Positions 22,785 through 36,334 of a stretch of 64,000 nt of DNA are shown in pieces. The notes beneath the pieces were generated by a model. The model was not told the DNA's origin. It ran no database searches and saw nothing but the letters and a program-made list of their open reading frames with translations. The stretch comes from Ectocarpus siliculosus (taxonomy: Eukaryota; Sar; Phaeophyceae; Ectocarpales; Ectocarpaceae), in assembly GCA_000310025.1 (NCBI GenBank), contig FN649758.1:109715-173714 (forward strand). The letters are read 5' to 3'. The position numbers and the translations under genes are program-made. Each line of letters begins with the position of its first letter. The stretch's first letter is position 1.

Positions 22785-25700
22785 CCTTGCAAAAGCGCTT
22801 GGTGACACCGTATGCTTGTTCCCCGGCAAGTTTGGGGATGGATGTCCCATACGGGTTAAACATCGGGCTGCAACACCCGAAAGCTATTGCCTACTCGCCG
22901 TGAAACGCTCCTCTAGGGTGGGAGTGAGTTTCAACGTAGTAGCAGTAGCGTTGCACGCGAGGCAGAGAAAACCGGTTTGCGCCAGGCGGAAGATAAGCGT
23001 CCCAGAGCCCACATGCAACCACACATCGCCGGAACCGGGAACGACAGAGAACAAAGGGGGTATGGAGGCCATATGTTTAACTAACGTGGTGGTTCTGTGC
23101 ACGTAAGGATCGAACCAACACAACGGAGAAGGGCGAACAGCGAAGAAAGGCCCGGCCGAACTTCCGGCTTTGTGGACCGGCCATACAGAGATGTGGGATC
23201 GACAGAGCAGACTGTGCGGAAACCTTGACAAAAGACCAGAACGAGAGGCATTGTCGATTGTTGGACAATGGTATCCATTGAATTTGCAGGCGACGGCACG
23301 GGAATGTAGGGCACAGGGTTATCAAAGTTGAACAAGCACTATGTAAATATCCCTCTAAACCGTTACGATTGGTCCCGTTATGGCCGACTGCCAACCAACC
23401 TAACACTTGACGATATACCCGAACGACAAACACCGGCAAGCATAGTCACTTGTCATTGGACTGTTTGGTGCTTCCAAAATAGTCGAAGAGTAGCGCCTCC
23501 CTTGCTTGACAACGACTGATATGAAATATGCGCCAAACCATGGGCGAAATTCGTCTCCAGAAAAGCGCTCTAGTTAGTGGCAGGAGACAAAGGATGGGAT
23601 TACGCACACCTGCATCCCTAATGCGGGTGGATGTTCCCATGGCGCCGGCTCTTCTTGGAAGCCCTCTTCCGGGGATGCACCGCTCGTTTCATTCCTCATC
23701 TCCATAGATTCTAAACGCCTCATAGGCCCCAAATTGGCGACCGTTTTCGTGACGCCCGAGGCGCGCTCGACTGTTCTGGCCACGGATTTCTTAAAGTTGC
23801 GGGGCTTGAGATGTGGTTCTGATCGGCTGGCCGCCACAAAGAATATGGGCCACAATATCAGGATCAGATCTGCAAAATGGACGAGCGCAGAACCCCAAGA
23901 TGGACACATGGAGGTACTTCAATTAGATGAAATACGTACACGGTTTCCAACAAGAGTTTTTGATGGTAGAGAACGCATCGCGGGTGGCAACCGCAGCAAA
24001 GTCAACCTGATGCAGACCCTGCGCGCTCGTGTTGCACTTTGTCTTTCTTCGGCTTCACTCACCCCTAAACCCGCCGATATTACCAAGAATCTCGGCGAAT
24101 TCGAACGGGTCCAATTCCGTGATGACTTCCCATGAGTCAAACTGTTGCTTGATCTCCATCGACAACCGGACGTATGGCTTGGCAATGTCTGCGTCCACCT
24201 GGGCAGGATGAAGCACGAGTGAAAGCGAGGGATAAGCGAAATCCTTCTTTGAAGGGGACGACAAGCAACAGAGGCTCTTCTAGCTCTATACGATGGTCTT
24301 GTGTGGCATGTACCGAGGTATACGTTGATTGCTTCCACGAACACGCAACGACAAGTCTTTTGAGTTGCCCGGCACTCTCGCACGAGCCCAACCTACCGTC
24401 AGCCGAACTCAAACAGCGCGTGACATATCCCCGAAATTGTTCCATTCCAGGACTGCCCTTGGGGGATCCTCTTCGGGAGAGTAGACAGATCTAGAAAATT
24501 CAGCGATTGCCGCCGATTCGCAATGGAGCGCGAAATGAAGGGCGGCGGCGGTCGAGTCTCACATTATCCTTGACCACCCCGATGTTCGTCGATACAGCCT
24601 TGTACGAAGAAATGCTGTCCCCGGCATATTTAATCTGGTTGGTGAGGCCGATTCCCTGAACAAAAAACCACGCAAGGAGCGCACCCACGGTCAGCGCTGT
24701 GAGAAGCGTTCCACGGAAGGGCATGCTACAACATGACACAAAAACACAGTAAAAAACGACTAAACGTCCTGCCGTGATGAAACGAACAGGGCGCATGCGT
24801 CCTCACCAGCATGTCAGGTGCACAGAGCCGCTGTTGGCACACTAGGCTCTCTAGCTGAAGGTTCTAAAGTCCACCGTGTGGGGGTTAGCTCACCATTGAG
24901 TTGAAAACGTGGCTGTTGGACGTACTCGTGATGCAGGTGTAGGACAACTGGACTGCCGTCGACACCATGGAAGCGTCATCTGGATCGGTCAGGAACGCAT
25001 ACACCCACTCTCTGCGAGGTTCGGGCAGAATAAAGCGACACGCTGTTGTTGGAAAAGGAGTGCCTACCGTCTTTTGGAGGATCTCCGCCATGTCCAAAAG
25101 ACGTACGTCACTCGCCTGAATGTTGGGGGTCTCATGTCATATGCATGGCATTTCCCGATATTTGCCGTCGCATTATCCTGTGCAGACGGTTTGGGTTTGT
25201 TCACCTGTGAGGCTCCCACTCTTCTCCATCTTCCACGCACGTCGTAGACTCCGTCGTCTCATTGCCACTGGGGTACCAATACATCTGCCCAAGTCAAGCA
25301 ACGGGTGTCAGGTTCTTGTCAGTTACCTCGACCGCAGCGATGCTAGAGCGCCTCTCATTAGAAGGGGTGATATCGACGCGGCCCGAGTATGCTTTCCTGC
25401 TAGTAGTGCACAGCAGTGATGAGACCTGGAGGTTGAACTTCTTGGTCCGCCCACAGCAGGCGGATCAAAAGACCTCCGCCCTTCCGCGTCGGCAAAGGGG
25501 ACGGCCGGTCTTGTGGAGCTGTAGCAGCATCACTTCGATGCCGTTGGCTTCTGTGGCTTTATAGGTGATGTATTGTGCCGAGTCTAGGTTACAACTTCTT
25601 GTTTTGTTTGTGGGTCGCGCCCCAGTCCGCATGTTGCTGAACGAGGAGGACGAAAATCTAGACCCTAACCCAAACCTAAAGACGAAACAGTATGGCTTCG

Positions 25701-28700
25701 AGGAACGGCGGTAGCCCATGTCGACCAGAATATCATTGTCTCTGCTGAGGAAAAGCATAAGCAAAGAAGGGGAACCTGGCATGGGTTCTGTAATGGTTCG
25801 TTCACAGCCGCAGGTTCTCCGGGGTCACCGCTGCTATGACAACACCATTTGATCTGGGCGTGCGGGGCAAAATGGTCCACTGGTTTTCCTTGCAGGATGC
25901 AGTATGCCCGTCCTAGGCCACACCAAACGACCAAACCACTCACGCCAAAGTACCCAAAAGGGGCCGTCGTGTGAAAAACATGCGAGCGTTTGGCACGTCA
26001 CGGGTGTCGTTATCTGGTGACTACGAGACATAACGGCAAAGCCTCACGTCCAAGCTGATGTAGTCCAAGTATTCGTCGGGGTTCCTCTCTTGCCCAACAA
26101 AAGCGGTGGCAGCCGATGTCTTGAACTCCACACAGAGTCCTCTCCCCTGAAGGATGGGGACGCCAAGCACGGCAAGAGACCAAACCAAGGGTGTGACAGG
26201 TGTTTCAGGTGCCATGCTATGGGAACCCCACGAGCAGGTTTATGACATTGTACGCATACCTACGTACACGGGATATATGCATATACATTTCGCGTGTTCC
26301 TGTTGCGACAGAGAGCGCAGAATGCGTACAGGGAGTCTCGCCATACGGGCTGCTCATTGGGTTGTCGAGCTCGAAGGCGTGGGCGGGCGACACCCAGCGC
26401 TGGTCGCAAGACACGTCCGTTTTATTCCCAAGTGCTTTAGCACACATATTTGTATGCTCACAACGAATAGATGGCCCATGGTCCTTCCAACGTGTACGCA
26501 ACACCCTCGTCTCGAACTACAGCAAACACATCATACTTCATGGGAACGCTTTTCGTGCCTTTACTCTCACCTCAGTACCCGTATCGATCGCGTTAGCCTC
26601 GATTTGCAGCTGGTCTGTGGCGACTTGGTCCGTCCCGTCGCTGGGGTAGAAAATCGCCTCGGGTACGCCTCCCTCGGTTTCCCACGCGGAGTTGACACAC
26701 CCCAGCTCGAGGGAAGTGTCGTCGCAGCCATACTGATTGTATGGGCACACCCAGAGGTCGGGATATTTGTACACCGTGTTCTGTGAGGCAGTGGGACAAA
26801 AAGAGGAAAGAGAGGACAACGAAATCATTTCAAAATTAATCCCCGTGATCAAGTGCACACGGCGCTGGCACGGGTTGATGGACTTTCAGCCATTGCCAAC
26901 CACTGTATACATGTGGTGGCTGATAGCAGTGGTCTTTCGCATCCGGGTGTGCTAGCAGATTGCTCTCCTTGTCCATTCTGTGGCACCCCTCCTTCGACTT
27001 GCTTCACGCTTTCGCACGGTACAACTGGATCGTCCGGAGAAAACATTCAACACTGCGGAATATTCTCCGTCTGTACATTGCAGCTGGGAGAAACCCAACA
27101 TGGTTTCGGCCATGAGATTTGGACGAGCTATACTAGACGACAGACAGAATCGCTGCCCCGATTGTTCGTATGGTTTTTCTGCATCAAACAGTTGCATGTG
27201 CCGGTTGGACTAGTGGTATAAAACGTGTGGAAGTGTTCCGTGTCCTTATTGAACCTGTACATTTGAGGTGTTTGTGCGTGTGCCTGTGCTGGGTTAGCTC
27301 GCAGCCTATTTTTCGAGCTACTACGTTCTCCGAAAAGCGTTCAAACCGCTGGTGCTCGGGCTCGAGCAAGTGGGGGTCGTGGTCCTTCAGGGTAGGGTCG
27401 GTGACTTTCCCGCCATACCGGTTGCAAAAAAAGGTGTTTGCAATACCACACAGAACATTGCTCCAGCTTGAGTACGTCGACGCGTATTCAGAGATTCAGA
27501 GGTTACAGGGCAGCTTTGAAAGGGTGAAAGGATTTTGCACGCGAAACTGATCATGACAGATGTTACAGCTGTATCTGAAAGTAGACCCAGGTGCAGCCCC
27601 GAAGGCTTCGACAATAATCGGATATGTCTAGGCTAAGGACCATTGGGTTGCTCGATGTGGCGACTCAGAGAGAAAACAACGGGTGTACCGCGAGAAAGCG
27701 CATGCATGGAAGGAAAACACCTACCACATCAATTGGAAGCTAAGACGGGGTTTGGAGAATCCGAGAGTTAATCTCCACCGATCAGTGCGAAAAACTGAAC
27801 TCTACCAAAACAAGCTTAGCTCGGTGGTCTCGGATTTCATGCGACCATTGACATACCGAAATTAATGGATATTTCATCGACAGCAGGCCTAAAATGAGTA
27901 AATCTGGGTTCTTCGAAAACGTATGGCCGTGTTCGGTGCCGCCTGTACCCAGAACCCGAGTCCCTTGACAGGTATTCCGGAGAGTTTCCATGTTCGGATC
28001 AGCGAACGGAACGTTTTCACGGCTTAGCCAAACGGCAAAATGTTTCCATTTGCGAATTCACGTCCGGATGAGACCCTGAACAAGCAGGAACAGAGACTAC
28101 AAGCACATCCGAACGCACCCAACTACGACATCAAGCGCATTTCGGCTATCATTCATGGCTACAAAGGCATAGAACAGGGCCGCCCCTGCGACTCGCTTCG
28201 CTCGCCAATGCTGATGTCGTATCGAATCTATTATCGATTGAACATGTATATGCAACACTAGTTCTTGGTTGTAATATTGTTGCCCCACCGTTTCTCCTGC
28301 GTTCAAGACAATATATTTTGTTATTCCACGGGAAGGGTTCAGCCGTCCCTTCCCCTCGCCGAACCGTGAAGTCGTCCACCGCATATAATACTAGAAGTAT
28401 ACTCACAAGCACAAGAATTCGCAACAGTCCTAGTGACATAGGCCGTTGTGAAGCGGAAATGACGTGCCAAGGAACAAGGAAAACTGGGATCTACAAAGGT
28501 CATGGCTGACTAGGTCAGCACCAAATTTGGTCTCACCGACAGTACGACCGATGTGTTCGGAGACTTCGTTCTCTCCACTACTTTGTACAGGAGCCAGCCG
28601 GTATCTGCGAAGAGGCACGAAAGAAGAGTCGCCGTGAGAAAGGTTGCTTGTGGCCACCGCAGAAACATACCGAAGTGCCGATACGTAGAACAAGGCGATG

Positions 28701-29240
28701 TTGCTGTCGTTGCCAACGAGAGATAGCCGCGGATGGCGTAAGCATCGAGCGAGATGAAAACGTGACATTTGGCGCATTTGCTGAAAAGCTGATGTTGAGT
28801 AGCCGGGTTTCGTCTCTTTGAGCAGCTTCGAGTGCTAAGTTCCGACCTCGTACGAAAATTGGCGTTCGCTGCAACGGCCAGCACCCTAAGTTTGTCCATG
28901 GTTTCGAAATGGTTCGCAGCGCCACCGTGCCGGGGATCACGATGCGAGCCGCTAGTGAGGCCGCCCGTGGGTCAATAGGTTGGAGTCGTCGGCTCTACAT
29001 ATTTTCTCATCTAAGGAGAGACGGATAGAGGGGGGAGGCCGGGTGGTGATCAAGAGTGGCATCCGGGTCTACCGTCTTCTTGAACCTATTGCTATGCAGC
29101 GTGTGGCGAGCAAGCTCGAAATTCGCCAAATCATAGGCGCGCTCACATATGAGAATTGACACATGCAGTGCCGTCCACAACATGCGAGCCCGCCGCCTGT
29201 GTTGTGCAATTACCTCGTCCGGCGCCCTGAATTGGTGGTG
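22785..29240. repeat. Segmental duplication, left copy (~6.4 kb)
   Basis: Collinear, same-strand homology with 36335-42130, covering the exons of the membrane-protein gene, parts of its introns and 3' flanking sequence (for example 'gaaacgctcctct' at 22904 and 36457). Exons are better conserved than introns. No homology is seen outside these limits. Confidence 0.85.
23574..29226 (-). CDS. Two-pass membrane protein with cysteine-containing ectodomain (11 exons seen, 5' end missing)
   Basis: Exons, in coding order: 29226-29147, 28604-28537, 26780-26571, 26146-26048, 25853-25776, 25425-25327, 25284-25205, 25110-24894, 24655-24563, 24198-24063, 23869-23574. All junctions are GT-AG with consistent phase, giving about 484 residues without the first exon. 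Architecture: basic RRRAR then a membrane segment (MLWTALHVSILIYTGWLLY), a long ectodomain with Cys in WVCPYNQYGC, CVEFKT, IKWCCHSSGD and a glycosylatable GNETTESTTCVEDG, then GNIGGFR and a second membrane segment (DLILILWPIFFVAAS), and a basic tail. This layout resembles the ENaC/ASC sodium-channel fold (short cytoplasmic ends, two helices, Cys-rich loop, Gly motif before helix 2), but sequence identity is too weak to claim that family. The frame could instead end at a further 3' exon after the splice-like site at 23610. Confidence 0.65.
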
Positions 29241-31779
29241 GTGATGAAAGGGAAAACGGTGATGAGCAGGGTGTGGTGCACATGAGTGGTGCACATTTGA
29301 GGGGCACGGGGGTGAGACAGGAGAAACAGGCGAAGCGTGTAGCACACCAAGCCAAACATGAGACCCAAACGTCGATTTGACGGGCGGGGGAAAAGATGCC
29401 CATCGCTTTGGTGGGGACTTGCATGGTCCAAATGCGTGCATAGACAGCCCGAAAGGGTAGGCACTAGAAGCGTGAGCAACACTCCAGGCTGAGTAGGGGC
29501 GATCCAAGGATAGCTTCGTCAGCTCTGTCAAATGGGCGCAAAAAAACAACAAGATTTGTTAGCCCACAAATCGACAACCGCGGGGGGGCACATTCATACA
29601 GAAATCTCCAGGTGTTATGCTGAGGCTTTCTCGCTGATGCAGGGACACGCAGCGGAGGTCCTCCGGGTTTAATGCTGGGGAATTTTTGCGGAGGCTGCTG
29701 TTGCTTTCGTGTTTGTGTCGTTTTCGTAGCATCAACCAACCGTGCAAACCGACTGATAAAAAAAGGCTCAATGCGACTGAAAGCAGAAAGAGCTTCGAAG
29801 GGCATGATCTGGGACCCCGTGAGGGCGCGTCGTGGGAAAAAACTAGGCTATTCTCCGGGTTGAAGACAGAAACGATAGCAGATATGCAAGCATACGTGTA
29901 TGTCATCTGGGTCTGGAGACCGTCGAGAGGTGACGGGAATCACCGCGCGACCCCCAGGCTTATCTTCGGGAGTTTCTCATGCACACATCCCTATCAACCT
30001 TCTGGAGTAGCCAGCCTCTAGTCGTCTCAAGGTATCTGTGGGTACCTCCAGACATCAACTCTTCGGCGCTGGCAAGGTCGTACGGTGAGAGACATGTTTT
30101 GTCGAAGCAAAACAAGAATACAGAGCAAACCCTCGCCGAATGGCTCGTATATTTTCGGCGATTCATGATAACTTTCGAGATTCCTCCCCCCGGCCGGGGG
30201 GTGCGCTCACCCTTGGGGGGGATGGTGGAACCCTGCATCATTTTATCTTGGTGAAGAATAGCTAAAAACAGAATAAATGCAACGTTCGCTTTGTGTCCGT
30301 TTCGCGCATTGATTTACTTTTCTGAGGATGTTTGTCACTTGTCCTTTATTAATCTTTGCTTGCTACTGTTGTACAGAACCCGGCACCTCATGGCCCCAGG
30401 CTCGGTTCAGATTTTGTCTCAAGCGGCTACCCCACGGCGACTATGTATATAGGTTTCAGTGTAGGCTTCTTGGCTTTGGGCACCTGTTCTTATAAGGCCA
30501 AGACCTTAGATTTGCGATTATTGATGCTCAAGTTCCTAACCGCTAAGTTCTATGTGCGTGGCGTGCTCTGTTGTTTGTGTGCCCTTGTAGGGAGTCTACT
30601 GAGACCACGGAAGGCGCGCGGGTCCATTGGACCGGTACGGCTGGTAGAAAGCACTGATCGGAGACAGGGTTAAACGGTTGTTGTACTGTAGACACTCTGC
30701 AAATAGGTAACATGCAACACCCCCTGGACCGGTTTTCAAATCCTGATTACTCCACAACGAAGCGGATGCCCAAATCAAAAATATTGCGTTCTCGGAAAGC
30801 TCTCGACGAGGCCGCCCCTTTTTGGCACCGTCACCGCTGCCTTTCCTGCCGAGTAATCGAGCTCTGAAAATTGGTCTGGGTGTGATTCTTGTGCAACCTA
30901 CAAGCAGTGGGTATGCCTACATATGCATTGGCAAATGTATGTGTGTGTCCGGGACGGCGTTAAGGCTTTTCGTGATTCCATACAATAACAGCAGCAGTGT
31001 TCGGTGTAGTGCAGATTGCGATTTTCCTACGTACGCTGTAGACTTGGTCTACATCTGTACATTGTACAACAGTCCAGTGTTGCTGTATTGAAGGTTGATG
31101 AAGCAGCTCCGGTCCAATAGGAGCTGATACGCTGCTGAAGACAGATGTTCGAGACACAAACCCCTACAAGATGTTGATGTCTTGCTAGAGAGAGACATCC
31201 AGCATCATCTCGCCACAGCTCCTCACAAGAAACGACTGTCCATGGTCTCCAGCAGCAGCGGTACGACTGTGTGGGAGGGCATCAAACCATGTTCGTGTTC
31301 GTACGTACGATTGTAGGCTGTAGTGTATACATATGCATACATGTACCCCTCACGTCATCGTTAGTCTACTGCTGCTGGAGACCATGGAGATCATCATCGC
31401 CGGCTCCCATGGTGTACGCAAAACGTCGCCAGACTGGTACGAGCAAGTACTTCTGTGTCGTCTGTTTGAGAAGAAACATGTGTGTCGTATCAAGTCGTAT
31501 GTATGTATTCCCATGGGAAAAAGGCGGTCTGCTGCTGGGGCTGTGCAATCATTGTGAGGCATCATGGTGGAGCAGCTCACCACATGTTTCTTCGTTTCTT
31601 TCGTCCCTTCTCCTTCAGTCGCAGCACCAGAGAGAAGCGCCGCGGTAGAGTCCTGTTGCTATCTGCGTTTGGCACCGGCGGTGGGCGTGCTGTGTGTGCG
31701 CTTTGTGTGGTACCAGACCAAAAGCGTGCTCAATGCGAAGATGTCACCTAGAACGAAAGTGCCAGGAAAATTCCATTGG
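29241..31779. other. No supported gene
   Basis: It may include the missing first exon(s) of the membrane-protein gene: a 181-codon minus-strand frame at 29007-29552 spans exon 29226-29147 but reads through its splice sites. Elsewhere only short overlapping frames are seen. Confidence 0.45.
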
Positions 31780-34491
31780 CGAAAACTGGCGAAATAATTT
31801 TCCAACGAAGAGTCTGGGAACAACTTGACAGTCTCGTGCGGAGCATCTCCAAAGATGTGTACGTGTGTACGTCCTGATTGACGCCAATGCGCAGACAGGA
31901 GAGAGAATGGAGAGGATGGGGGGGTCATGGGCACACATGGGCGTGATGAGCCGAAGTACAATGGCAGGCTGCTGCTGACCTTCGTAACGAAAACATTGAG
32001 ACACGGGGTAGACTATGGCACACATGCCACGGGTGCGGTGTGTCATGGACCGACCGCAAACAAACGCCTCGACTACATCTTACGCGGTGGGCACACCACG
32101 GCCGAGTGCCTAACGTGGTTATCAACCCCCAGCCGGCAAGCCCAGTCAAGGCCGACTCAGAACCACAACATGGTGATAGCTACTGCCAACATCGGTGGCA
32201 GGCTCGCCCACAAGCGAGCGGTTCTGACCAAACCGAAACAGACGCAGTTGTGGCCGGCGGGAGTTACAGGGCCAAGCAACGCTATGGGCGGTCGCTGACC
32301 GGTTCCTCCTCAACCTCGACCATCGACTGGGCGAGCAAGCGATCACCACCCCGGAGATAGCGATCGCGTTGAAAATGCTCCCTTCGAAGTACCGTTGCAC
32401 GGACGATGCTACCCGAGGACCACGGAGACGACACACGCAGGAGTGGTGTCAGACCCCAGAGACAAGCAAGAGCAACCTCGGACGAGGCCCTTACCAAGCG
32501 GCAGGAAGCGCGCCGCGTAATGATGGGCCATCGGAAGTCAATACCATGCAGGACCCTCAAAGAAGCCTGTAAAGGGGGTGTTGCAGCTGTCGAAAATTGC
32601 ATCTACGTCCACCTGGACAGATATGTGACCGAACTCGAAGCCATCTACACGGAGCGAGACATGAGAGACTCTACAAGCACGTCAAGAGATCGGTGGGCCT
32701 CAATGGGAGCGGTTCGTCTGGACAGCGGTTCGTCGTTGACGAGAATGGCGCGCTGCTCCGGCACAAAGATGACATCCTCCAGCACGGTGGGTGAGCTTCT
32801 TCGGCACCCTCCCCAAGCCGCCCACCCTGAACTCAGATGTCATCTCGAACAAGCAACGCAACGGCCAACGACACACCCGGCGGTTGGGAGTAGCGCCAGA
32901 CCTGAAGGAGGTGGAACGGGCAACGAAAGGTCTGCTGAACTGGACGGCACCGGGCCGTGACTCCCTTTCTGCAGAGTTGCTCAGGTTCGATGACGACGAA
33001 CCCATCGTGCTGGGGCGCCTCCATGCCATCCTCGATGAGGTGTGGAACGGAGGAGAGGCCCACTAAGAGTGGAAGGAACGCAACGATCAAAGTGTTGTAC
33101 AACAAGGGTGACCGGTCCAACATGAAGATCATCACCAAACCGTGACGTTCCTTCTCTGCGAAGCAATAAACATCATACCAGAGCAGCAGTGCGGGTTCCG
33201 ACCTGGGCGATCCATCGTCGGCATGCTGTTCTTCGTGCGCCGACTCCAGGAGCTGGGGCGGCGAAGTAAAATATACCGCTCTACATGTGCTTCATTGACC
33301 AGGAGAAGGCTTATGGCTCGATGGATCGAGAGCTGCTGTGGAAGGCTCTGACCAGGGCCGGGATTCCCGCGGAGATGGTCACTCATCCGCCACTAATTTC
33401 GCGACAGAACGCGAGCCCGGGTGTGGATGGACGACGGAGAGCTATCGGACTGGTTTTCAAGGGTGTGTTCTGTCTCCACTGCTGTTCAATATCTTCTTCG
33501 CCGCGGCTCTCGACGTCGTTGTCACTCGGGTCAGCGAGGATGATGTTATTCTGCCCGCAACCTAGTGCACCTGGGCGGAGGAAACGGGAGCGAGGCCGGA
33601 AGCACCACTTGACCAAATGCGGAAGGCGGTATGGGGGAAGCTGATGCCGATGACGCCTGCGTTGTATCGAAGTCCGCCGCAGACTGGCGAGATCGTAACC
33701 GTCATCGTGGAATTTTTCGGGGAGTTCGGGCTGACGGTGTCGGTAAAGAAGACGGAGACGCTGCTGTTGCGCGTAAAGGAGGGGGAGCAGCCAACGCCGC
33801 CACCCCCACCGTCACCGTCATCACCGTCATCATCGAAGAAACGGGACAGAGGTACGCCCAGACGACTGAGTTCCCGTACCTTTGTGACCTCGTCAACCAA
33901 TATGGCGACCTCGCCCGGGAGATCAACTACAGGATCAGAGTAGCGTGGGAATGCGTCAGGAGAAATGGCCGGGAGCTGTTAGACAGACGTTTCGACTCAA
34001 GAACCGCCTGCTCCAGGCAGAGGCGATGGACGCGCTGGTGTACGATTGCATGGCATGGGACCCACGTCGTAATCACTACCGGTTGTTGCGACCGGCAACT
34101 CTCCTACTCCCAGACCCTGAATAGCGCCGGGTGCCAGAGCGTGGAAGCCACTGTTCGGCAAAGGGGCCTACTGTTCGCGGGAGCATTGGTGAGGCAGCCG
34201 GGCGGGCGACTCGCGAAACGGCTGATGTTCGCCGAACTGTTGGGGGGGGAGAATCCAGGAAAGGGATTCCCGGAACAGCAATGGCTGACGTGCCTGAAGG
34301 ACGATTTCAAGGCGTTCAAGGCTACACACGGATCCACGGAAGACGAACCACGTGTGTTCGGAGTCCCGAAATTAGGTTGGACGGAAGCAGCGAAGGCAGA
34401 GCGGGGTGTACCATGGCATGCGGGGGTACGGCAGGGAGCTGAGAAGTTGATGGCCGCCTGGCACAAGGATAAAGAGGAGGATAGCCGATGA
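31780..34491 (+). pseudogene. LINE-type non-LTR retrotransposon, endonuclease and reverse transcriptase, multiply frameshifted
   Basis: Family signatures occur in the right order, in changing frames. An APE-type endonuclease core (VLIDANAQTGERMER, about 31871) and its C-terminal signature (RLDYIL at about 32069, then NHNMVIATANIGGR) come first. A linker and thumb-side region (GLLNWTAPGRDSLSAELL, about 32928) follows. The reverse transcriptase blocks are EQQCGFRPGRSI (about 33181), FIDQEKAYGSMDRELLWKAL (about 33287), GCVLSPLLFNIFFAAALDVV (about 33462), ADDACVVSKSA (about 33640; Tyr/Phe before ADD replaced) and VSVKKTETLLL. A 3' region runs to the stop at 34491. At least four frame changes and a small deletion before GCVLSP show that it is dead. 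This is not an LTR element, since no integrase or LTR is present. Confidence 0.85.
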
Positions 34492-34910
34492 CGAGCGCTG
34501 AAACGAGACAACGAGACCAGCAACAGTACCGATATGTCACCGACCAAGGGATCGAGAGAGGGGGAAGCAGACGGACGAAACGGGGAGGGAAGAAAGCAAA
34601 CGAGAAGAGGCAGACCGAGTGACGTGAGATGGGCCGAATTGAATCCCTTCGCTGATCCGCCCGCCCCCTCCCCGCAATGCACCATTGCATCAGTCCCCAC
34701 AAGTGATTGTATGCCTTGTTTGTGGATGGTGGCCCTATCTGATTGTGTTTATTCGCTGGTGGTTGTGCATGTGTCCTTATTTTCTGTGTCTGTTTTTATT
34801 TTTCTTGCTTTTTTCCTGCCTCTTTTCTTTTTCCGTTTCTTTCCTTTTCTCTATTATACTTCATATTTTTGTCCTTTTGGTTTCTTCCCCGGACTGCCTG
34901 CTCTCTTCAC

Positions 34911-34962
34911 AACAACAACAACAACACCAGCAACAACAACAACAACAACAACATCCTGCGTA
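34911..34962 (+). repeat. (CAA)n microsatellite, possible LINE 3' tail
   Basis: Runs of 'acaacaacaacaaca' about 420 bases after the LINE stop codon. Simple-repeat tails are common at LINE 3' ends, so this may mark the element's end. Confidence 0.55.
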
Positions 34963-36334
34963 CCGACTTCGAGACGCCCGGCAGCCTCCCAAATGTTGGA
35001 ACACCCCTTGGGCAGGTGCGGCTTGTATCTACAGCGACCTAACGGACAGTAGCTGTTACCCCCTCTTGGCCCCGCGGCTTAAAAGCACAGCGACTAGGCC
35101 CTAAGCAACAGAGAGCTTTAGGTTATCTACAGTACAAGGGTTACCCCTCTCCATTGCGAGTTACAGCAGTTTGCGGAACAACCAACAATTGTTGTTTTGT
35201 GCAGTGTTTGAATCGCAACCCGCACGGAACGAGTTTCCTCGGCACGACGAGCCGCTTGCTCGTCCAGAGCTGGTTCTCGCCTCAGTGCCGTACTGGAGGA
35301 AACGGAAAAAGCGCTGCGGTGAAGAAGCGCTCTGTTGGTCTTGGTTGGGCGAAGGCCGGTTGGAATGTGTCCTGAGCAGAGTGAAGTTTCGTACGGTTAT
35401 AGCAAATGTGTTTTGCGATGGGGGCACGTCGTCTGCAGTGGCGTCCCTACGGGAAGTGTCGGCCTAGTTGCCGGCAGGCTGGTCGACGGGCACGCCGGTG
35501 ACCTCGAAAGTGTTGGTGACATCGCGCCCGGGTCACGCTGGCGGCGGTTCAGCGGGAGAGGGTGGAGCATGCGTGGTGACCGGGGAAGAACGAACGGCGG
35601 CTAGGCGATGTCTCGGAGGTGGTGACGCGCCTGCGTTTACCGGCCGAAGGCGGGGAGGGCTTGTCCAAGTCCAGGGTTGCGGTTGTCGGCCGCTGTTTTC
35701 ACAAGCGGTTGTGCGAAGGGGTTCAGATGCAACCGCGTGTTGCCCACGGTCTTTGACAGCAGCGACGGTAAGCCTCGATGGCGTGTTCTTCCCGCTCGAA
35801 GGGGTGCGTGCTTTTGTCGCAGGATTATGTAGTCTAAGGGTTTCATTTTTGCCTTCGAAATAGCGAGCGAAGCGCACAAAAGGGAGACAGATGTCTAGCA
35901 CCCAGAAAAACTCCCAATCAGGCCAAAACCAGAAAGCCCTTGCGCACGCGGACCCCAAGCCGAGGCCAAATATGACTCGATATTTCACTGTGGAGGGAAT
36001 CTGCCCAGTGTGTGTAGATTTGCGGCTCTGTTTCAGTCTAACTTCCTTTACTTTTCCTTTCCTTGGCAATCACTGGCTATCCCTCGATCCCAGGCAACAC
36101 TGAAGAATAAAATACAAACGCGCTTGCTGCTGCCAAACAGCGACTGGCCCGCTGCTTGCATCAATACGGAACTCGGCAGGTGGTTCTGTACAAGACATGC
36201 CCACCCAGATGGTATTTTACTCCAAAGAATAAAAAAACACGACAATGCGCCATCCTCACCGATTGTAATATTTACATTGCAAAGGTTATCCCTAATCAAA
36301 CATGTATTGGTTCATTCTAAATATAAAATGGAGC
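34963..36334. other. No supported gene
   Basis: Frames up to 178 codons (minus strand, 35533-36069) overlap equally long plus-strand frames and show no motif or splice-consistent exon. Confidence 0.45.

Noticed and set aside
24500-24796. ORF with an apparent membrane helix (LLTALTVGALLAWFF) as an extra exon of the membrane protein
   Set aside because: A strong poly-pyrimidine acceptor at 24656, conserved in the paralogue, starts the exon after this helix and only that join keeps phase. The region is out of frame in the paralogue.
25490-25590. Candidate exon reading TEANGIEVMLLQLHKTG in the membrane-protein gene
   Set aside because: It cannot be joined in phase with the flanking exons and carries a stop in the paralogue; treated as intron.
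29007-29552. 181-codon minus-strand ORF as a gene
   Set aside because: It reads through both splice sites of a conserved 80-base exon (29226-29147); the rest is Pro/His-rich without similarity in the paralogue.
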